DNA of 64,000 nucleotides, from NCBI GenBank assembly GCA_029265125.1, contig JAJUJX010000001.1, positions 310,001 to 374,000 on the forward strand, written 5' to 3'. The stretch is from Tolumonas sp008015085. GTDB taxonomy: Bacteria > Pseudomonadota > Gammaproteobacteria > Enterobacterales > Aeromonadaceae. The notes under the pieces were generated by a model, which saw nothing but the letters and a program-made list of their open reading frames with translations, was not told the DNA's origin and searched no databases. The position numbers and the translations under genes were made by a program. Below, one piece after another: positions 52,759 through 61,859 of this stretch. Position 1 is the stretch's first letter, and the number at the start of each line of letters is the position of its first letter.

Positions 52759-54168
52759 ATGAGTTCAAAATTTGCTATTTCATTGCTTGGCCTGACTGTA
52801 GCTGCGGCGGTAGCTGCTGTTGGTACCAGTGTCTATACAGCCCGCAAGCTGGATGAACAGATCCAAAAAACAATCGAACAAGTCAACACCAGCCATGTAG
52901 TGCGTGCCAGCTGGTATTTAACATCATCGCTGCCGTTTTCCCGGAATGGTGTTTTACATCTGGTATTCCTGAATGAACGTATGCGGGAAAATGCCAAAGC
53001 TGCTCCTGTTATTAATAATGATCCTGAATCATTACAACGTGTACAGGAAGAGATGGCTGAACCGTTGACCGAGGAAAGCCGCAAGCCAGTTGAGCTGTAT
53101 ATCAATATATCAAATACCACCTTTCCATTTATTGTCAAAGGTACGGCATCTCTGGATATGATGCGAGGTACCCCTGGTGATTTGGTAAAACGCAAAGAGT
53201 TGCCTGCAACATTACCAATGACATTGTCGTGGCAATACATCGCTCCGAATCAGGATTTCGGAATGCGGTTAAGTATGGATAGCTGGAAGATTGCTCAGCC
53301 TGACCAAGATGTTAGTGTCGGTGCAGCTGAGTTTTCATTGAAAGGTGATCTGTCAGATGCGCTGGAACTGAATTATGCATGGGATGGTTTCAAGGCCAAT
53401 GGTCGCTACAATGGACATAATACAGTAGAAATCATGCCTCTGGATGGCAGTTCATTATTACGTAATTTTTCGGGGATCTGGATCTCTCCTGAGGGACATA
53501 TGCGCCTTGCCGGGATGAAGGCGTCGGCTTCTGACGGTAAGTTTGATATGGGTGAGTTGCAGTTTAATTCAGTGATGGATGAAGTGGTGACGGAAACGGG
53601 CACCATGCTGAATATGAAACATAAACTGGTATTAAATAAACTGGCATTGCATTCTGCACAGGACCAATTCGATGTTGAAGATCTGCAGCTCGGTGTCAAT
53701 TTCACTGGTCTGAACAAACAAGGACTGGAAGAGCTGGCGGCACAAATGCAGGCAAAACAACCTGACTTTATGCAGATGATGAAAAGTCTGAATAAGATAA
53801 CGACCCGGACTATGCGGGTTGAATTGGCTCCATTCCGTATGAAACTAAACAAGGCAATGGTGACAGCCACTGGAAAGCTGGAGACTTTGCCATTTGAAGT
53901 TGAGCAAGTGATGCAAGCTGCGGCGGCTCATACGCCTGATCCATTCAAATACATGATTCAGGGTGATTTGAACTTTTCTGCCGAAATGAACGCGATTCAG
54001 GCATTACCTGCAGACGTTCAGCAGCAGTTAGATGTTTTGCAAAAACAAGGTTATGTAAAAATCGATAACAAAGGTCTGAGCAGTAATATGCTGTTGCGTG
54101 GTGGTGTAGTAACGGCAAACGGTAAAATCGTCGATATAGAGCCGACTCAGATGCAGGAAGAGGAATAA
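52759..54168 (+). CDS. DUF945 (YdgA-like) protein, copy 1
   Basis: A 469-residue protein with one N-terminal hydrophobic helix (FAISLLGLTVAAAVAAVGTSVY) and a long extracytoplasmic beta-rich domain. It resembles E. coli YdgA (DUF945, PF06097): FSRNGVLHLVF-like strand after ASWYLTSSLP, LSWQYIAPNQDFGMRL, QLGVNFTGLNKQGLEEL and near the end LDVLQKQGYVKIDNKGLSS. Function is not established for the family. ATG 52759 has AAGGGAG upstream. It lies 71 bases after clsA and 87 before a paralogue. Confidence 0.8.
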   Translation: MSSKFAISLLGLTVAAAVAAVGTSVYTARKLDEQIQKTIEQVNTSHVVRASWYLTSSLPFSRNGVLHLVFLNERMRENAKAAPVINNDPESLQRVQEEMAEPLTEESRKPVELYINISNTTFPFIVKGTASLDMMRGTPGDLVKRKELPATLPMTLSWQYIAPNQDFGMRLSMDSWKIAQPDQDVSVGAAEFSLKGDLSDALELNYAWDGFKANGRYNGHNTVEIMPLDGSSLLRNFSGIWISPEGHMRLAGMKASASDGKFDMGELQFNSVMDEVVTETGTMLNMKHKLVLNKLALHSAQDQFDVEDLQLGVNFTGLNKQGLEELAAQMQAKQPDFMQMMKSLNKITTRTMRVELAPFRMKLNKAMVTATGKLETLPFEVEQVMQAAAAHTPDPFKYMIQGDLNFSAEMNAIQALPADVQQQLDVLQKQGYVKIDNKGLSSNMLLRGGVVTANGKIVDIEPTQMQEEE

Positions 54169-54255
54169 TCGTTCTTTCTGTGTCATCACGCTGTCATATC
54201 ACTCCTTTATGTTGTTGCCGGGTAAGTTCTATCTGGCAGCACATAAAGGGCACGT

Positions 54256-55566
54256 ATGCATAAATATAAAAAATGGATATTTTTTCCTGCTGGAATAATC
54301 CTGCCGTTTGTACTGATAATCACCTGGTTTACCGGCCATCGGCTGGATAATCAGATAGCAACATGGCTAACGCAAACCAGTCATATTCACGGGGTTGCAA
54401 CCAGCTGGTTTGATCAGGAAAAAAATCTTCTCACGCGTAAAGCGACACTTCATATCCTTATTTCAGAACCTGTTCAGCTGCTTTCTCTTATTCCATCCTT
54501 GAATGGCGACAACCAGATACATCGTTGGCTGCAGCAGCAAACTTCCCTTGATTTGTATATTGTGATTGATCATTCCGTTTTACCTGGGGTTGTGCACGGA
54601 AATGCTCATCTTGATCTGAAACGGGGCTCATTCGCTGAATTGTCAGAGAAGCTGAATATTCCACATGATCTTTATTGGAATATTAATGGCTTTACCGGTG
54701 ATATCACTGCTGGTCTTGAAATGAAAGAGTGGAACTGGTTAAGGGATGAGCAGACCTGGCTGGTTGCTCCGTTACACATCAATACAGAATTTACCGATTC
54801 GGAACAAATCAATTTTTCTGTACTTTGGCAGGGATTTCAATGGCGGAATAACAATCAGCAAGCGCAGGGCTCTCTTGCTGATTTATCACTGGAAGGCAAA
54901 CTGCTGGTCACGGATGGGCTCTGGCTGATGCCACAAACTAAATTGGAATTAAAAGAGCTGGAGATACGTCAGCCAAAGCGGCAGCTGATGATCAAACAAG
55001 GTCATTGGGTCATGCGTATCGGTGAGAATCGGGACGGGTTACTGAGTGTTGTCGATGTCCGCAGTCAATCTGATATCCGCAGTCTTGCCTATAGCAGTCA
55101 GCAGAGTGATTATCAGCTGAATGATCTGAAAGCCGGTTTAACGTTGAGTGGGGTTAACCGTCAGGGTATTGAATCGCTACTGATGAATTCTGGTATGGAT
55201 GCAACAGACACGGCTAAATGGAAAGCGGGTCTGAATTTGATCACCCGTAATGGCGTTCAGTTTCGTTTAGACCCGTTCGACCTGCAATTGAATCGGCAGC
55301 CAGTCAAAGTGCACGGTGAAGTAACTTCGCGTCCATTTGATATCTCACAGATACACCAGGTTGAATCAATGCGTTCGCTCTTACAGGGAGATGTGTCAAT
55401 TGAGATTGCACCGACATTGCCACAACAATTTAGTTATGCTGCTAATCTTGTACCTGATTTGATTTCAGATGGTTATCTGGAGCAGAGTAACAGCGGATAT
55501 ATTTCGACGAAAATCAGAATGGTAAACGGGAAGTTGTCAGCAAACGGCGTTGCGGTGCCTTATTGA
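54256..55566 (+). CDS. DUF945 (YdgA-like) protein, copy 2
   Basis: A 436-residue paralogue of the preceding gene, with the same layout: N-terminal membrane helix (IFFPAGIILPFVLIITWF), then a periplasmic domain. Shared landmarks include GVATSWFDQEKNLL versus VVRASWYLTSSLPF, LSGVNRQGIESL versus FTGLNKQGLEEL, and the C-terminal GYLEQSNSGYISTKIRMV ending VNGKLSANGV versus a closely matching segment in copy 1. Similarity is limited, so the duplication looks old. A hairpin follows. Confidence 0.75.
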   Translation: MHKYKKWIFFPAGIILPFVLIITWFTGHRLDNQIATWLTQTSHIHGVATSWFDQEKNLLTRKATLHILISEPVQLLSLIPSLNGDNQIHRWLQQQTSLDLYIVIDHSVLPGVVHGNAHLDLKRGSFAELSEKLNIPHDLYWNINGFTGDITAGLEMKEWNWLRDEQTWLVAPLHINTEFTDSEQINFSVLWQGFQWRNNNQQAQGSLADLSLEGKLLVTDGLWLMPQTKLELKELEIRQPKRQLMIKQGHWVMRIGENRDGLLSVVDVRSQSDIRSLAYSSQQSDYQLNDLKAGLTLSGVNRQGIESLLMNSGMDATDTAKWKAGLNLITRNGVQFRLDPFDLQLNRQPVKVHGEVTSRPFDISQIHQVESMRSLLQGDVSIEIAPTLPQQFSYAANLVPDLISDGYLEQSNSGYISTKIRMVNGKLSANGVAVPY

Positions 55567-55580
55567 TAACTGAACAGAGA

Positions 55581-55605
55581 AACGGCGGAATGATCTTCCG
55601 CCGTT
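55581..55605. terminator. Hairpin between DUF945 copy 2 and purU
   Basis: AACGGCGGAA / TTCCGCCGTT perfect 10-bp stem with a 5-base loop between convergent genes; no T tract. Confidence 0.55.
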
Positions 55606-55611
55606 AGAGGA

Positions 55612-56448
55612 TTACTTGAATACAACGGTTCTGTTGCCGTAAACGAAGACACGTTCTTCAGAAACGGCAGTTAATGCCTGATTTAGTACTGAACGTTCAC
55701 CATCACGTCCGGCTTTAGCCATATCTTCAGCAGAGAAATTATGGTCAACCCGAATGACGCCTTGTTCAATGATTGGGCCTTCATCCAAATCGTTGGTGAC
55801 GAAGTGTGCTGTAGCACCAATTATTTTTACACCCCGGTCAAACGCCTGCTGATATGGACGGGCGCCAATAAATGCCGGCAGGAATGAGTGGTGGATGTTA
55901 ATGATGCGATATGGATAGGCTGCTACAAAGCTTGGTGTCAGAACACGCATATATTTAGCCAGCACTACATATTCCGGCGCATATTCATCAATGATGGTGC
56001 GCATTTTAGCTTCGTGCTCTTCACGGCTTAAACCTTCATGGCTTACATGATGGAACGGAATATTGAACTTGCTGGTCAGATCAGCAAGCACATCATAGTT
56101 ACCAATGACTGCGACCACATCCAGATTCAGCGCGCCTTCATAGCATTTCATCAGAATATCACCGAGGCAGTGAGCTTCTTTCGTCACCATGATAACCACT
56201 CGTTTTTTCCCAGCCGGGACTAAACGGCGTTTTGCACCCTGAGGTAAGGTGTCATCCAGATCGCCCAGCAAGGTTTCATCATTGAAACGACCTTCCAGTT
56301 CGGTACGCATGAAGAAACGTCCTTCTGTGTGATCAACAAACTCGTCGTTTTTGATGATATTCAGCTGGTGTTTGTAACAAATATAAGTGATTTTTGCGAT
56401 CAGACCCTGAGCATCAGGGCAGTCAGTGAGAAGGATCTTACGTTTCAT
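55612..56448 (-). CDS. purU: Formyltetrahydrofolate deformylase
   Basis: Hydrolyses 10-formyl-THF to formate and THF, balancing one-carbon pools and supplying formate for PurT. The 278-residue protein has an N-terminal ACT-like domain (KRKILLTDCPDAQGLIAKIT; Met/Gly-responsive in E. coli) and a formyltransferase domain with VVAVIGNYD, PFHHVSHE, and the catalytic core NIHHSFLPAFIGARPYQQA, then GATAHFVTNDLDEGPIIEQ with the key His and Asp. ATG 56448 has AAGGAAA upstream and matches the family N-terminus; the in-frame start at 56496 does not. Confidence 0.95.
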   Translation of the reverse strand: MKRKILLTDCPDAQGLIAKITYICYKHQLNIIKNDEFVDHTEGRFFMRTELEGRFNDETLLGDLDDTLPQGAKRRLVPAGKKRVVIMVTKEAHCLGDILMKCYEGALNLDVVAVIGNYDVLADLTSKFNIPFHHVSHEGLSREEHEAKMRTIIDEYAPEYVVLAKYMRVLTPSFVAAYPYRIINIHHSFLPAFIGARPYQQAFDRGVKIIGATAHFVTNDLDEGPIIEQGVIRVDHNFSAEDMAKAGRDGERSVLNQALTAVSEERVFVYGNRTVVFK

Positions 56449-56629
56449 CCCGAAGGTTTCCTTGGAAAAGGGCCACGACCAATAATGGCGCAACACTATG
56501 CCACAAAACGATGTTCAGAGCAGCGAAAAATCGGTTACCAGTATGAATTAAAGCATTTCGCGGTTGTATATGAACGAAATAAGATGCGTTACTATTTAGC
56601 TGTCTATTATACCTGCCGGAAGATTGGTT

Positions 56630-57232
56630 ATGTCTGTTGAAATGGAATCTGAATTACGATTTAACCGTACCATCGCTGCCTTTGACGAGGCTAACACGCA
56701 TGATCCGCGTAAAGTGCCTGATGATGCAGGAAATAGGGTGGCATATGAACTCTTATATGCACAACGGATGAGTGACATGCTGCATCATTTTTATCCGCAG
56801 GCATCAGAGGCACTGAAACTGGCGGCTCGCTCGCAGCATATTGAGCGTTGGTTGTTACCTCGCGATCATTATCCGATGGATCGCAAAGGCTATCTGCAAT
56901 GGCGTAGTGAGTTAAAATTGCGTCATGCGACCCGAGCGTGCGAGATAATGGCTGCTGAAGGCTATGACAGTAGTCTGTGTGAACGGGTGGCAGCATTGCT
57001 AAAAAAAGAAAAACTGAAGAGTGATGAGGAAAGCCAGGTGCTCGAAGATGTCATATGTCTGGTATTCCTGCGTTATTATTTTGCTGAATTTGCTAAACAG
57101 CATGACGAGGCAAAGTTAATTGATATTCTGCAAAAAACATGGCGTAAAATGTCTGAAGCCGGTCATCAGTCTGCGTTGAAATTACCGCTGTCAGACGATG
57201 AAATTGCGTTAGTAACCAAAGCGCTGGCATAG
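56630..57232 (+). CDS. DUF4202-family protein
   Basis: A 200-residue soluble protein resembling the DUF4202 family: FNRTIAAFDEANTHDPRKVP, YAQRMSDMLHHFYPQASE, LAARSQHIERWLLPRDHYPM, GYLQWRSELKLRHA and, near the C-terminus, VICLVFLRYYFAEFAKQHD. Conserved His, Glu and Arg clusters (SQHIERW) suggest a metal-binding helical fold related to HD-like enzymes, but function is unknown. ATG 56630 has GGAAGA six bases upstream; ATG 56642 is possible. It is divergent from purU. Confidence 0.82.
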   Translation: MSVEMESELRFNRTIAAFDEANTHDPRKVPDDAGNRVAYELLYAQRMSDMLHHFYPQASEALKLAARSQHIERWLLPRDHYPMDRKGYLQWRSELKLRHATRACEIMAAEGYDSSLCERVAALLKKEKLKSDEESQVLEDVICLVFLRYYFAEFAKQHDEAKLIDILQKTWRKMSEAGHQSALKLPLSDDEIALVTKALA

Positions 57233-57273
57233 CTGTTGAGCTTTGGCGTATTCAGTAAAACAGGAGTATATGT

Positions 57274-57747
57274 ATGTTGAAATTGGGCCGGGCTATTCTG
57301 GCAGGTATTGCATTGACACTGGCAGGTTGTGCCGCTCTGCAACCTAAGCTGGAGGCACCTGCGGTGGCGGTGAACTCGGTGAAGGTGATGCCGGGGCAGG
57401 GGCTGAATGTTCGCTTCCTGATCGGATTGCATGTAAAAAACCCTAACGCGATCCCATTGCCGATTCATGGTGTTAATTACACAGTTGCTTTGTCTGGTCA
57501 GCCGGTCGTGTCGGGTAATACCCAGGATCAACCGACTATACCAGCGCACGGTGAACAAGATGTTGAAATTGAAGCGGTGGCAGACCTGATGAATGGTTTA
57601 TCGCTGGCTAATTCTTTGCTGAGTAACCCGCTGCAATCTGAAGTGCCTTATGCAGTGAAAGCTTCGCTTGATGTGGGAGCATTCCTGCCGAATATTCCTG
57701 TGCAGAAAAGCGGTATGGTTAATCTGACAACCGGTGCGATTCGCTGA
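57274..57747 (+). CDS. LEA type 2 family lipoprotein
   Basis: A 157-residue lipoprotein with lipobox LAGC (Cys19). The remaining ~138 residues fit the LEA14/WHy domain: VKVMPGQGLNVRFLIGLHVKNPNAIPLPIHGVNYTVAL, with the NPN turn typical of this fold, and a DLMNGLSLANSLL helix. Its role in bacteria is undefined; it may stabilise the envelope under stress. AGGAG lies seven bases before ATG 57274. It follows the DUF4202 gene by 41 bases and may be in its transcript. Confidence 0.82.
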   Translation: MLKLGRAILAGIALTLAGCAALQPKLEAPAVAVNSVKVMPGQGLNVRFLIGLHVKNPNAIPLPIHGVNYTVALSGQPVVSGNTQDQPTIPAHGEQDVEIEAVADLMNGLSLANSLLSNPLQSEVPYAVKASLDVGAFLPNIPVQKSGMVNLTTGAIR

Positions 57748-57759
57748 TCTATTCACTTT

Positions 57760-57787
57760 AAGCCCCCGGATCTATGTCCGGGAGCTT
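57760..57787 (+). terminator. Terminator of the LEA lipoprotein gene
   Basis: AAGCCCCCGGA / TCCGGGAGCTT imperfect stem (one mismatch), 12 bases after the stop, followed by a weak TCTC tract. Confidence 0.6.
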
Positions 57788-57881
57788 CTCATCACAATAA
57801 TTACGATTACTCCTGCATTACAACATCGCTGACATATACTTTTAACAGATACTCCAGCAGTTATTACGGATAACTTTACCG

Positions 57882-59126
57882 ATGAAGAAAATCTCTCTGT
57901 TTTCAGGCATCTGTTGTCTTCTGTATCCCTTATTCGTATCTGCTGTCGAATTGTCAGATCAGGTGACAGTGAATGGCTTTGGTACGCTGGGCGCGACTAA
58001 AACCACAAATGATACCTTGGGGTTCAGACCCAACATTTCTGATGATAACGTGACATTTGAACAATGGAATCTGGCTTCACGTTCACTGGCTGGTGTGCAG
58101 ATGAACGTAGCCTGGGATCCTCAATGGTCTTCTGCCATACAACTGGTGCATCAGAAACGCGTTGAAAATAGTCTGCAAGACAGCATTCAACTGGCTACAG
58201 TGAGTTATTTACCAACTCCCGAATGGGCGATCCGTATTGGTCGTCATTCTCCCCGTGTATACATGCTGACGGATACCCGGAATGTCGGCTATGGCTACCT
58301 GTGGACGCATCCCCCCATGGAGTTTTATGGTCAGTTGCAGACGACTTATATCGATGGGCTGGAAATTGGTTATACCCGACAATTTGATGATGCCGATATG
58401 CTGCGAGCTACGTTGTGCGGCGGTAAAACTGACATGTGGATGGCTTATCCCGGATATAGCTTTGAGGCCGATTTTGGTCAGTCTGTCGGTTTAACACTGG
58501 AATTTGAACATCAGGCTTGGACATTCCGGGGGAGTGCTTCAGTCGTAAACAATCAGAACCAGTGGGTGGACCAATTACTGCGTCAGCCGTGGAACCAATA
58601 TAACGCGGCAGGTTTATCCGGTGCCGCATCAGTTGCGGATGCACTGGATACAGAAGCTACCCTGATGGCATTTTATTCTCTTGGTATTGCTTATAACGAT
58701 CAGAATTGGATTATCCAGAGTGAGCTCAGCAGACTAAATGCTGAGAGTAAAATTGTGCCGGATACGGTTGCTGGTTACCTCAGTATTGGTCGCCATATAA
58801 ACGAGTTCACCCCATATATTATGTATTCACGGATACATACCAGCTCTTCTGATTACTCGTTGCCTGCCGATGTCAGTTATTACGCGCAGTACAGTAATCA
58901 GCTGAATTATCTTGCAAATACCTCGTTATTGTTTCTGAACAGTAGGTTTGATCAGGAGGGTGTTGCTGCGGGTGTACGTTGGGACATCAATTCACATTTG
59001 GCGCTCAAAACTCAATGGGATAGAAAATTTATTTCAGCAGGTGGCAACCATCTGTGGTGGAACACTGGTGGGACAGATTCATCTGTCGAAGACATCTTCA
59101 CTATCAATCTGGACTTTGTATTCTGA
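57882..59126 (+). CDS. Outer-membrane beta-barrel (porin-like) protein
   Basis: A 414-residue protein with a signal peptide (ISLFSGICCLLYPLFVSAVE) and an alternating hydrophobic/polar pattern throughout, ending in Phe (NLDFVF), the C-terminal outer-membrane signal. Strands such as LSDQVTVNGFGTLGATK, YLSIGRHINEFTPYIMYSR and GVAAGVRWDINSHLALKTQW are typical. I cannot assign it to a named porin family. The stop overlaps the next gene start (TGATG), coupling it to the PstS-like gene. Confidence 0.8.
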   Translation: MKKISLFSGICCLLYPLFVSAVELSDQVTVNGFGTLGATKTTNDTLGFRPNISDDNVTFEQWNLASRSLAGVQMNVAWDPQWSSAIQLVHQKRVENSLQDSIQLATVSYLPTPEWAIRIGRHSPRVYMLTDTRNVGYGYLWTHPPMEFYGQLQTTYIDGLEIGYTRQFDDADMLRATLCGGKTDMWMAYPGYSFEADFGQSVGLTLEFEHQAWTFRGSASVVNNQNQWVDQLLRQPWNQYNAAGLSGAASVADALDTEATLMAFYSLGIAYNDQNWIIQSELSRLNAESKIVPDTVAGYLSIGRHINEFTPYIMYSRIHTSSSDYSLPADVSYYAQYSNQLNYLANTSLLFLNSRFDQEGVAAGVRWDINSHLALKTQWDRKFISAGGNHLWWNTGGTDSSVEDIFTINLDFVF

Positions 59127-59551
59127 TGATGACGAAATTATTCAAATTCATTGTGTTTACTGCCAGTTTGTTGACTGCATATTCGGGTCAGGCTGAAATC
59201 TGGGTAGTGGTGCATCCTTCTAATCCGACTAAAAGTATGAGTAAATCAGAAGTAAGCGCATTATATCTTGGCCGCTATCAGGCATTTAAAGATGGTTCGT
59301 TTGCTTTACCGTTTGATCAAAATGCCGATGGCGAGTTTCGTAAGGAATTTTATCAGCAATTAACGGGCAAAAGTGTTTCCTTCATTAATGCTTATTGGGC
59401 CAGGATCCTGTTCACAGGGCGCGCGACACCTCCGCGCCAGGTTGAAGATAATGATGCTGTTATAGACGTGGTTAAGAAGAATCCGTCAGCTATTGGCTAT
59501 GTAGCCGCCGGCACCAAGCTGGATGGGGTGAAAGTCGTTTTACGGCTCTAG
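59126..59551 (+). CDS. Small PstS-like periplasmic binding protein
   Basis: A 141-residue protein with a signal peptide (LFKFIVFTASLLTAYSGQAE). The mature part resembles the C-terminal portion of phosphate-binding PstS-type proteins: VVVHPSNPTKSMSKSEVSALYLG, RYQAFKDGSFALPFDQNADG, then FRKEFYQQLTGKSVSFINAYWARILFTG and NPSAIGYVAAG. It is much shorter than PstS (about 320), so it is probably a single-lobe relative. Ligand is unknown. Coupled to the upstream barrel gene and convergent with a GGDEF sensor only eight bases away. Confidence 0.78.
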   Translation: MMTKLFKFIVFTASLLTAYSGQAEIWVVVHPSNPTKSMSKSEVSALYLGRYQAFKDGSFALPFDQNADGEFRKEFYQQLTGKSVSFINAYWARILFTGRATPPRQVEDNDAVIDVVKKNPSAIGYVAAGTKLDGVKVVLRL

Positions 59552-59558
59552 ATATATT

Positions 59559-61136
59559 TTAATCTGAATTGCGATCATACAGTTTGATGCCTGCTTTACC
59601 AGACTGTTTGATCTCATACATGGCGATATCAGCACATTCGAAAGCAGCTGCGAAACTAATCGCAGATTGCGGGCATAGCACAATACCAATACTGGCACTC
59701 ACGTTTGCGAGCTGCTGATCAGCTAATGGGATTGGTATATTAATTTCATTCAGTAATTTTCGGGAGAGCTGTATTGCTTCTGTTGGCCCGACACCGGGTA
59801 AAGCAATCACAAACTCATCTCCGCCCCATCGGGCGACAACATCACTTTTCCGGGTTGCTGAGGTGAGCCGGTTTGCAACAGAAATTAATACCTGATCCCC
59901 GGCCTCGTGCCCCATCGTGTCATTAATAGCTTTAAATCCGTCCAGATCAATAACAAGTAACGCCATCGATTTTTGCATCGAATAGGCTTCATCAATCATT
60001 TGTGAAATATGGCGTTCAGCGATGCGCCGGTTTTTAAGATGCGTTAAATGATCGGTATTAGCCGCTTGTTCTGATTCATCCAACGCTTCATATTGTCGGG
60101 TAATATCATTGATAAAAATCATGATGATTTTCTCATCAAAGGTATTTATAGCCTCCCGGATATTGATACTGACCCAACGGCGGTGATTACTTCCATGAGA
60201 GAGCAATTTTACATCAATACTGGCATCTGAATGTTCATCCAATAATTTATGGATATTGGTAACCAGTTCATCTGGATTTTTTACCATTAAATGGATCCAG
60301 GATGCATCATGAGGCGGATGCCGGTTTCCGGTCGCTGAATATACCAAATCCTGAAATGCCGGATTATAGGTCAGTAAGTTTAAATTGGGATCGGTGACAA
60401 TCAATGCATTACTGGAAAGGTCAAAAATCATCTGGAAATTTTTAGCAATTAACTCTACCCGATTTCTCAGATGACGTTCTTCGACGATTTGCTCCTGTAC
60501 TCTGTCCAGCAGGTCATTGACAGTCATGGCAAAAAGATCAAGTTCGGTATTCTTGACGATTGCCGGAATATTCAGCCGGTTAGTGTTATTAGCTGGATCT
60601 ATTTTTGCCAGAATATGCGCCAGTGCTGTGACGGGGCGGCCAATAACCATCCAGATAATAAAAGTGATGAAGGCGGTAGAAATAAATAATATTAATATAA
60701 TCTGCGTTACAACATCAGTCGCTGCTATTTTTGCTTTTTCGTTAATAACTTGCTGACTGGGTGTAATACGTAATTCTCCCAGTTTTTCCTTGTCGTCAAA
60801 GGGTGAATATAAATCCCTGATGATGGGAGTAATGCTTTGTGATGAACGTTTTCCCTCTGAACGAACTAAATCATCTGTCTGTAGCTCTACTTTTTCTACT
60901 AACTGGTTATTCATCAACCCTTTGATGATGTCTTCGATAATAACGGCGTTGCCGCTGTAGGCTGCAATAGTCGCAGAATGGTAAACGGTAGCTGCTAATT
61001 CAGAGACTGCCTGCAAGCTATCTTTCTGTTCCCGCTGGTAGGTCATCTGATAAAACACAAAGGAAACCAAAGCCACGGCAAACAGACTAAAAAGAGAGAT
61101 GGCCAGTGATAGTCGCAGATGCAGGCTGAGTTTCAT
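59559..61136 (-). CDS. Membrane sensor diguanylate cyclase (periplasmic sensor-HAMP-PAS-GGDEF)
   Basis: A 525-residue protein: first membrane helix about residues 9-30, periplasmic domain about 31-140 resembling CHASE8 (LQAVSELAATVYHSATIAAYSG), second helix about 143-165, HAMP linker, PAS domain about 230-345 (FDLSSNALIVTDPNLNLLTYNPAF), and a GGDEF domain from about 360. The catalytic loop is intact (RWGGDEFVIALPGVG), with an inhibitory RxxD site (RKSD) exactly five residues before GGDEF, so it should make c-di-GMP with product feedback. Convergent with the barrel/PstS-like pair. Confidence 0.9.
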   Translation of the reverse strand: MKLSLHLRLSLAISLFSLFAVALVSFVFYQMTYQREQKDSLQAVSELAATVYHSATIAAYSGNAVIIEDIIKGLMNNQLVEKVELQTDDLVRSEGKRSSQSITPIIRDLYSPFDDKEKLGELRITPSQQVINEKAKIAATDVVTQIILILFISTAFITFIIWMVIGRPVTALAHILAKIDPANNTNRLNIPAIVKNTELDLFAMTVNDLLDRVQEQIVEERHLRNRVELIAKNFQMIFDLSSNALIVTDPNLNLLTYNPAFQDLVYSATGNRHPPHDASWIHLMVKNPDELVTNIHKLLDEHSDASIDVKLLSHGSNHRRWVSINIREAINTFDEKIIMIFINDITRQYEALDESEQAANTDHLTHLKNRRIAERHISQMIDEAYSMQKSMALLVIDLDGFKAINDTMGHEAGDQVLISVANRLTSATRKSDVVARWGGDEFVIALPGVGPTEAIQLSRKLLNEINIPIPLADQQLANVSASIGIVLCPQSAISFAAAFECADIAMYEIKQSGKAGIKLYDRNSD

Positions 61137-61171
61137 GGCAGACTTCCTTGCCAGAGTTTACGAAAGAGAAA

Positions 61172-61201
61172 AATCAGCTAATACTATTATATTAGCTGAT
61201 T
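61172..61201 (-). terminator. Terminator of the acidic orphan gene
   Basis: Perfect 12-bp stem AATCAGCTAATA / TATTAGCTGATT with a 6-base loop; on the minus strand it is followed by TTTTCTCTTTC. It separates the orphan gene (61303) from the GGDEF gene downstream on the same strand. Confidence 0.75.
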
Positions 61202-61302
61202 GGCTGCTTACTCCCTATGGGAAGGATGATGAATAGTTGATCATGGGGAAAACTGGCGAACCACAGCATAATCTGCCGGGCTAAAAGGATCATGCTATTA
61301 CG

Positions 61303-61764
61303 TTAGTTGTAATTTCCTTCAACCAAAAATTCATCTATTACGTCCGTAAACTCGGGCCATAATTCTTCTGGCACAGCAGCTTCTGGATCATCTTCATTAT
61401 CACCATAGTCATACCAGAAGTAACTGCGTAATGCGTTAGCAAATTCATCATCAAGTTCAGCCAGCTGGGCTAATGTACCCAGCCAGACGATGCGACGTAA
61501 ACTTTCAGTCAGGTCATTCAGTTGCTCGGTGAGCACTTGGTCGTTGTGGCTTTGTTCGATCAGTAGCTCGAAACGTTCACGAGCATTTTCCGTCTGATAT
61601 TCATCCAGCTCACCGGTATCCGCGAGCAGGTAAATATAGTCATTCAATAAGTATTCGATCAGATCTTCTTTCTGATGAAACCAGTGCCATTGACTGCCTT
61701 TATTTCCTAATAATGAGGCATCAAAAGAGCTGTCTACATGGCAAAGAGCCCACTGATTTTCCAT
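61303..61764 (-). CDS. Acidic protein of unknown function
   Basis: A 153-residue, strongly acidic soluble protein with no signal peptide. Sequence: aromatic N-terminus (MENQWALCHVDSSFDASLLG), WHWFHQKEDLIEYLLNDYIYLLADTGELDEY, a long helix with LTEQLNDLTESLRRIVWLGTLAQLAELDDEF, and a Trp/Tyr/Asp-rich C-terminus (YFWYDYGDNEDDP). I recognise no family. ATG 61764 has AAGGAAA upstream, a good ribosome-binding site, and a terminator follows, supporting a real gene. It is flanked by ghrA upstream on the same strand. Confidence 0.75.
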   Translation of the reverse strand: MENQWALCHVDSSFDASLLGNKGSQWHWFHQKEDLIEYLLNDYIYLLADTGELDEYQTENARERFELLIEQSHNDQVLTEQLNDLTESLRRIVWLGTLAQLAELDDEFANALRSYFWYDYGDNEDDPEAAVPEELWPEFTDVIDEFLVEGNYN

Positions 61765-61859
61765 TTTGATGTTTCCTTATTTTTTGGTATTGGATAAGAG
61801 GCTATGAGCCGCGGAATATAAATGTTTTTGCATTTATTCTCTACGTCGGATTGCTCCAA

